Notes under the pieces: model-generated
The model's input: only the letters and a program-made list of their open reading frames with translations
The model's database searches: none
What the model was told of the DNA's origin: nothing
Made by a program: the position numbers and the translations under genes
Shown: positions 58,590 to 64,000 of the stretch, in pieces
How the letters are laid out: every line of letters starts with the position of its first letter
How positions within the stretch are numbered: the stretch's first letter is position 1
From: Gilliamella sp. Choc5-1
GTDB lineage: Bacteria; Pseudomonadota; Gammaproteobacteria; Enterobacterales; Orbaceae
Assembly (NCBI RefSeq): GCF_001690595.1
Contig: NZ_LZHH01000053.1
Coordinates: forward strand, 1 to 64,000
Length of the DNA: 64,000 nt
Reading direction: 5' to 3'

Positions 58590-60232
58590 TATTTTTTACC
58601 TTTACCTTTTGCTTTAGGTTCTTGATCTTTCTTCGCTGGAGCAGAAAAAATCAGTGCATTGCTCTTATCATTGAGAGTATTAAGTAATGGCGTTAATTCA
58701 TCCATCATCTGTTGCACTTTTTGTAAACTCTCTTTCATTTGGTTATTTAATTCAGAACCTGGTTGTAATTCTTTCATTGTTTCATTTAATGATCGTAATG
58801 TTTTTTGTAAATCCTTTGGTATATTTTGCATCTCTTTACTTGCCATAATACGATTTAACGATTTCATTAATCGTTCACTTGAAGCTAATGATTGATTGAA
58901 CTGCGATAGAGTATTGTTAAGTGGCAAATTATTAAAATTATCAAGTAACTGCATAATTTTTGCCTGAATTTGCGCAATCCCTGTCGAAGTCGCCTCAATG
59001 GTGTTGTAACCAAACTGCTTTGCCATTTTAGGGTCATATTCATTTTTTAAATCAGGATAAAAATCAAGATCTATATACATCGCACCAGTGAACATGTTTG
59101 AGGTCTTTAACGAAGCTCTTAAGCCATTTTCTTGCTCTTTTATAATTAATTCAGCAATATCGACTTTTTCATCAACTAATTCAGATAAACGTTCTGGCTC
59201 AATCCTAATTAATATTGGTACTTTTTTATTTAAAATTGAGGATTTTTCTAACATCTCTGCAGTATAAAATGGCACTTTAGATACTGTTCCTAACCTAATG
59301 CCATGATATTCAACAGGTACGCCTTCTGATAATCCCGATATGGAGTCAGAAAGCATAACAAGGAATTCTTTATATTCAGTATATTGAGAATCTTTAATGG
59401 ATTTTTTATCTGCATATAATTTATAAACTGCATTTTGTTCTGCAGGTGCTCCTAATTTAGACCCTTCAGGCAAATCAAAACTAATCCCACCTGACATTAA
59501 GACATCTAAGGAAGGAACATCTAAATTGGCTCCTTGAGGAGAAAGTGTTAAATTAACTCCACCTTCTTTCCAAAAGCGTACATTTTGAGTTACCAGTACA
59601 TCATAAGGTTTAGTAATAAAAACTTGATATCTCATTTTACGTGCTTGAACATCAAATTCTGAAGTTTCAACATTACCAACACGATAGCCATGAAACATAA
59701 CAGAAGCCCCTCTTGGGATCACACCATTTTGTTCACTTTCTAAATTTAAACGGATCCCTTTAATACTAGGATCTGACAAGGGTGGTGTATCAGAAAGCAT
59801 AAAAGGTTTGTTTTGGAAACTGTGCGTATCGTTTCCTGCAACTAATTCTATATAAACGCCGGATAAAATAGTACCTAATCCCGTTACCCCATCACGACCA
59901 ATTTCTGGCTTGACGACCCAAAAAATTGAATCATTTTTCAGTAGTGGATCCATATCATTGTAAATACGACCTTTGATTACCACTTGCTTATAATCGTCAG
60001 ACAAAGTCACTTCATCGACGATACCCACATCAACACTACGGTTTTTAATGGTGGTTTTTCCTGCAACGATGCCACTTGCATCTTTTGCAAGCAAAGTAAA
60101 AGAGGTGCCCCTATCGGCAAAATGAGAGTAGATTATCCAAAGACCAACAATTGCAGTCACAATGGGAATAATCCATATTGCGGAAATAGCTCTAATTTTA
60201 GTTATTTTTGCTAATTTACTTAATGTTGCCAT
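58589..60232 (-). CDS. pqiB: MCE-family intermembrane tunnel protein PqiB
   Basis: Periplasm-spanning MCE protein for lipid transfer between membranes. N-terminal helix (SAIWIIPIVTAIVGLWIIY), then three MCE domains (starting near residues 40, 155 and 280; e.g. GTSFTLLAKDASGIVAGKTT, PRGASVMFHGYRVGNV, GVPVEYHGIRLGTV), then a long C-terminal helical region ending in a Lys-rich tail. 547 residues (E. coli 546). Follows pqiA by 7 bases. Confidence 0.95.
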   Translation of the reverse strand: MATLSKLAKITKIRAISAIWIIPIVTAIVGLWIIYSHFADRGTSFTLLAKDASGIVAGKTTIKNRSVDVGIVDEVTLSDDYKQVVIKGRIYNDMDPLLKNDSIFWVVKPEIGRDGVTGLGTILSGVYIELVAGNDTHSFQNKPFMLSDTPPLSDPSIKGIRLNLESEQNGVIPRGASVMFHGYRVGNVETSEFDVQARKMRYQVFITKPYDVLVTQNVRFWKEGGVNLTLSPQGANLDVPSLDVLMSGGISFDLPEGSKLGAPAEQNAVYKLYADKKSIKDSQYTEYKEFLVMLSDSISGLSEGVPVEYHGIRLGTVSKVPFYTAEMLEKSSILNKKVPILIRIEPERLSELVDEKVDIAELIIKEQENGLRASLKTSNMFTGAMYIDLDFYPDLKNEYDPKMAKQFGYNTIEATSTGIAQIQAKIMQLLDNFNNLPLNNTLSQFNQSLASSERLMKSLNRIMASKEMQNIPKDLQKTLRSLNETMKELQPGSELNNQMKESLQKVQQMMDELTPLLNTLNDKSNALIFSAPAKKDQEPKAKGKGKK

Positions 60233-60239
60233 ATTGTTT

Positions 60240-61496
60240 CTATTGACCTATTTTTTTATTTCGCGGACGATCCCAAATTAAGCGAGGATCAAATTTTTGT
60301 GATGCAATCATTGTGATAATAACGACACTTGCAAAAAATATAACACCAATATCAGGGTAAACCCCCATCATTTGTTGATTTCTAACTAAAGAACAAATAA
60401 CTGAAACCACAAATATATCTATCATTGACCATTTACCTATAAATTCAACAGCGGTATATAATTTTTTCATTTTTAAGCAATTACGTTTATTTTTTTGTTT
60501 TACTGCGAGTGCAAAATAGCAAAGCCAACTCAGCGAAATGATTTTTAAAATTGGAATTACAACACTTGCAATAAAAATAACAAGCGCAACAGGTACATCA
60601 CCTGATTGCCACATATAAATGACGCCATCGATAATGGTTGAAGTTGATGGCGATCCAAAAACAACGGTTATCATAATACCAAATAAATTAGCGGGAATAT
60701 AAAGAATTAATGAAGTTACCAATAACGCTATAGTCCATTGTATTTTATAGCGATCTCTAATTTTACTTTTTTGTTTACATCGAGGACACTTTTTATAATT
60801 TACCGGTAATATAGCCTGACAACAATGGCATAATTTTATATTTTGACTTATTCCGGTTTTACCGGCTTTTAACCTATCAGTAGAAAAATTATTACGGTGA
60901 ATTTCATTCCAAATTATTTCTGGTGAAAAAATAACTAACGACTTAATATAAAAAAAGACAAATAAACAGAAGGCAAAAAATGCGCTAGTAACCCCAATAT
61001 TGCCATAACTCATTAATTTAACAAAACTGACTAAGATTCCAACAAGAAATATTTCAGGCATACACCAATGTTGAAACTTTTTATAAACAATAAGCAAATC
61101 TCGTTTTCGATACTTTGTTAATCTTAATTTGGAACAAAGTAAAATAGTAATTAACAAATTTAATATGGGAAAAAGCAAAACAAATAAGATAAAAAGTGCA
61201 GAAATATAACCATACTTATCAAAAAAAAGAGTTTTAGGGATATCTATTATACTAACACCAATAAAATTACCTATAAGACGAATATCAATAAAGACAAAGC
61301 CACAAGCTACAATAATCATAATTAATGAACAAGCTGCATACATAGCAGATCTAAACTTCATATCATGATTATTTTTAGCTAATATGGTATTACAACGAGG
61401 ACAAACAGCTTTGTGTCCTATCATTATATCAGATAATTCTACGACCAAATCACAGTGTGAGCATAAAACATAATGTTGCTTATCAATGATCATCAT
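60240..61496 (-). CDS. pqiA: Integral membrane protein PqiA
   Basis: Inner-membrane partner of PqiB. Two repeats, each with a zinc-ribbon-like pair of CxxC motifs (LCSHCDLVVEL with VCPRCNTIL; LCHCCQAILPV with KCPRCKQKS) followed by four hydrophobic helices. 418 residues (E. coli 417). First gene of pqiABC, divergent from recA across 274 bases. Confidence 0.94.
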   Translation of the reverse strand: MMIIDKQHYVLCSHCDLVVELSDIMIGHKAVCPRCNTILAKNNHDMKFRSAMYAACSLIMIIVACGFVFIDIRLIGNFIGVSIIDIPKTLFFDKYGYISALFILFVLLFPILNLLITILLCSKLRLTKYRKRDLLIVYKKFQHWCMPEIFLVGILVSFVKLMSYGNIGVTSAFFAFCLFVFFYIKSLVIFSPEIIWNEIHRNNFSTDRLKAGKTGISQNIKLCHCCQAILPVNYKKCPRCKQKSKIRDRYKIQWTIALLVTSLILYIPANLFGIMITVVFGSPSTSTIIDGVIYMWQSGDVPVALVIFIASVVIPILKIISLSWLCYFALAVKQKNKRNCLKMKKLYTAVEFIGKWSMIDIFVVSVICSLVRNQQMMGVYPDIGVIFFASVVIITMIASQKFDPRLIWDRPRNKKIGQ

Positions 61497-61709
61497 TTCC
61501 CTTTATTCGATATATTTATATCAACAAAAATATTTAAACTAGCATAACATTGAAATGCAAAATTAATAAGATAATCAAATAAATTTAATCTTGAATACCA
61601 ATATTTTATCACCATCTGTTAGAAATAGTTTTTATAGAAAATAATTAGCAACACCAAAATACTATAAAATTTAAATAATAACCAAATAATTATCGAATAT
61701 AAAAAAAAC

Positions 61710-61737
61710 TTGATACTGTATAACAATACAGTATAAT
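61710..61737 (+). promoter_or_regulatory. recA promoter
   Basis: TTGATA (61710-61715), a 16-base spacer that is exactly the LexA box, and TATAAT (61732-61737). The arrangement equals the E. coli recA promoter. Confidence 0.88.
61716..61731. promoter_or_regulatory. LexA (SOS) box
   Basis: CTGTATAACAATACAG fits CTGT-N8-ACAG perfectly and fills the -35/-10 spacer, so LexA binding would occlude RNA polymerase. Confidence 0.92.
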
Positions 61738-61770
61738 ATACTACATCCTAACTCATTGGAATTTTATAAT

Positions 61771-62817
61771 ATGAACGAAAACAAACAACGCGCACTTTCA
61801 GCAGCATTAAGTCAAATCGAAAAACAATTTGGTAAAGGTTCAATTATGCGTTTAGGGGATACCCAAACGTTAGATGTAGATGCTGTATCTACTGGTTCAT
61901 TAGGACTAGATATCGCATTGGGTATTGGCGGTTTACCAATGGGTCGAATTGTTGAAATATTTGGACCAGAATCATCAGGTAAAACAACACTTACCTTATC
62001 TGTCATAGCACAAGCTCAAAAAGAAGGTAAGACTTGTGCATTTATTGATGCTGAACATGCACTTGATCCAATTTATGCGGCTAAATTGGGTGTACAAGTT
62101 AATGACTTATTGATATCCCAACCTGATACGGGAGAACAAGCACTTGAAATTTGTGATGCACTAGTTCGCTCTGGCGCTGTTGATGTTATTATTGTCGACT
62201 CAGTCGCAGCATTAACTCCAAAAGCTGAAATTGAAGGTGAAATGGGCGATTCTCATATGGGATTACAAGCTCGCTTAATGTCACAAGCATTACGTAAACT
62301 AACTGCGAATATCAAAAATGCAAATTGTTTAGTTGTATTTATTAACCAAATTCGTATGAAAATTGGTGTTATGTTTGGTAGCCCAGAAACAACAACTGGT
62401 GGTAATGCACTAAAATTCTATGCTTCTGTTCGCCTTGATATTCGCCGTATTGGTTCAGTAAAAGAAGGTGAAAATATTATCGGTAGTGACACTCGAGTAA
62501 AAGTGGTTAAAAACAAAGTTGCAGCTCCATTTAGACAGACAGAATTCCAAATTCTTTATGGTTGTGGAATTTCAAAAGAAGGTGAACTAATTGATTTAGG
62601 TGTTAAAAACAAATTAGTAGATAAAGCAGGGGCATGGTATAGCTACAATGGCGAGAAAGTTGGTCAAGGCAAAGCTAACTCAATTAAATTTTTACAAGAA
62701 CACCCTGAAATTGCCAAAGAACTTGAAACTAAACTACGCGATTTACTACTAAATAGCCCTGCCGTTTTTGCAGCTGATGAAGAAAATATTTCATCAGAAG
62801 ATGAAAGTTTTGAATAA
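61771..62817 (+). CDS. recA: Recombinase RecA
   Basis: Strand-exchange ATPase and SOS co-protease. Walker [10 protein letters not shown]; Walker [14 protein letters not shown]1 loop [16 protein letters not shown]2 loop [20 protein letters not shown]; acidic C-terminus ([13 protein letters not shown]). The ATG at 61771 ([13 protein letters not shown]) aligns with RecA starts; the in-frame ATG at 61756 adds five residues without a better ribosome site. 348 residues (E. coli 353). recX overlaps its stop by one base. Confidence 0.97.
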   Translation: MNENKQRALSAALSQIEKQFGKGSIMRLGDTQTLDVDAVSTGSLGLDIALGIGGLPMGRIVEIFGPESSGKTTLTLSVIAQAQKEGKTCAFIDAEHALDPIYAAKLGVQVNDLLISQPDTGEQALEICDALVRSGAVDVIIVDSVAALTPKAEIEGEMGDSHMGLQARLMSQALRKLTANIKNANCLVVFINQIRMKIGVMFGSPETTTGGNALKFYASVRLDIRRIGSVKEGENIIGSDTRVKVVKNKVAAPFRQTEFQILYGCGISKEGELIDLGVKNKLVDKAGAWYSYNGEKVGQGKANSIKFLQEHPEIAKELETKLRDLLLNSPAVFAADEENISSEDESFE

Positions 62818-63317
62818 TGGATAAAAAACTCAATAAATCTATTTTAAATAAAGCTGTGCAATTACTTGCACAGCGCGATCACTCTTCGTATGAACTAAGC
62901 CAAAAAATGATATTCTTTTTTGCAAAAAAGCAACAAAGTACAGAAGATGAATATCATGACCAATTAACTAACCTAAAAGCTGAAATACAAGATGTGATTG
63001 AACACTGTATTAATCAAAATTGGATAAATGACGCCCACTATATTGAAAAATATATTGTTATGCGTGCCAATAAAGGTTACGGAAAATATAAAATAGCAAT
63101 GGAACTTAAACAACGAGGTTTACCAACTGATTTAAGTCAACAACTATTACAAATGTCGGATATCAACTGGGGAAAACATGCCCACGAACAATTACTTAAA
63201 AAACTAAGACAAATTAAACAAAAAAATAATAACAAAAGACAAAAAGGTATTCAGTTTTTGATTGCAAGAGGTTATACACACGATGATATTAAAACCGCAC
63301 ACAACTTATTGACTTAA
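62817..63317 (+). CDS. recX: RecA regulator RecX
   Basis: Helical-repeat protein inhibiting RecA filament growth. Recognisable RecX blocks: LLAQRDHSSYELSQKM, QNWINDAHYIEKYI, GYGKYKIAMELKQRGL and KGIQFLIARGYTHDDIK. 166 residues, the same as E. coli. Translationally coupled to recA through TAATG. Confidence 0.93.
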   Translation: MDKKLNKSILNKAVQLLAQRDHSSYELSQKMIFFFAKKQQSTEDEYHDQLTNLKAEIQDVIEHCINQNWINDAHYIEKYIVMRANKGYGKYKIAMELKQRGLPTDLSQQLLQMSDINWGKHAHEQLLKKLRQIKQKNNNKRQKGIQFLIARGYTHDDIKTAHNLLT

Positions 63318-63461
63318 ACACTTATAATATCTAAAATAGTATACGTGAAATTAAAAAAATGATTACAAATAAACTCACTAGCTCTTTTTTATTTTTCCTT
63401 TTTACTTGTAATATTAACTAGATCCGCTTCAATAGTAACAATATTTACTTTTCAACTTTGG

Positions 63462-63481
63462 TTGTAACAAGTATATTACAA
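63462..63481. promoter_or_regulatory. inverted repeat upstream of alaS
   Basis: TTGTAA-CAAGTATA-TTACAA lies 37-56 bases before the alaS ATG. E. coli AlaRS represses its own gene through a palindrome at its promoter, so this is a candidate site. The rest of 63318-63517 is AT-rich with no gene. Confidence 0.35.
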
Positions 63482-63517
63482 TGTTTAAAAATCTATCGTT
63501 TTTATATGGAAGCATAA

Positions 63518-64000
<483 letters not shown>

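Overview
This is a 64 kb stretch of an AT-rich gammaproteobacterial chromosome. Nearly every housekeeping block has Enterobacteriaceae-like synteny: nudF-cpdA divergent from tolC, metG divergent from apbC, fldA-fur, lptC-lptA-lptB-rpoN, leuABCD, waaG-waaP, pqiABC, recA-recX-alaS. Low G+C, compact genes and rare gaps suggest an Orbales-type insect-gut bacterium such as Gilliamella. That assignment is inference; no rRNA lies in the window.

Layout. 1-830: a broken IS1182-family transposase. 830-5846 (minus): cytochrome bd oxidase (cydA, cydB and an unlisted 36-residue cydX) downstream of sucCD. 6024-9635 (plus): fldA, fur, yciB, yciA, clsA. 9694-12807: cpdA and nudF (minus) facing away from tolC. 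13080-25302: metG/apbC, a secreted acid phosphatase, tpx, sotB, uup, a large uncharacterised EF-hand membrane protein, glyA. 25520-32659: radical SAM protein yhcC, an insertion-sequence graveyard, LPS core genes waaG-waaP, an OLD-family protein (ybjD) and ettA. 33111-39862: nfsB, then leuL-leuABCD with a clear leucine attenuator, and yafE. 39893-43517 (minus): rpoN, the LPS-export genes lptB/A/C, acylphosphatase. 43664-45015: two tandem secreted or anchored CHAP-type proteins.

The accessory region is 45100-55433. An rsp-type sugar-acid operon (rspA, rspB, a transporter and a mannonate/fructuronate oxidoreductase, all minus) is separated from its likely GntR regulator (45100-45783) by a 4 kb island. 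The island is bounded by inverted 3' ends of the same dead IS3-family element. It carries a lipoprotein of unknown function and a candidate type VI secretion effector (PAAR plus DUF4225-like region) with a small three-helix membrane protein immediately downstream as candidate immunity protein. The effector's 5' end contains an A6 tract one base short of the frame expected for a canonical PAAR N-terminus. This cassette is the most novel item in the window.

55622-64000: pabA with a pabB-pabC fusion, pqiCBA, and recA-recX-alaS. recA has a promoter whose spacer is a perfect LexA box; alaS runs off the window end. Regulatory sites readable by eye include two perfect CRP sites (17536, 55418), a near-consensus FNR site upstream of cydA, the LexA box and the leu attenuator. 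No tRNA, rRNA or CRISPR array was seen.
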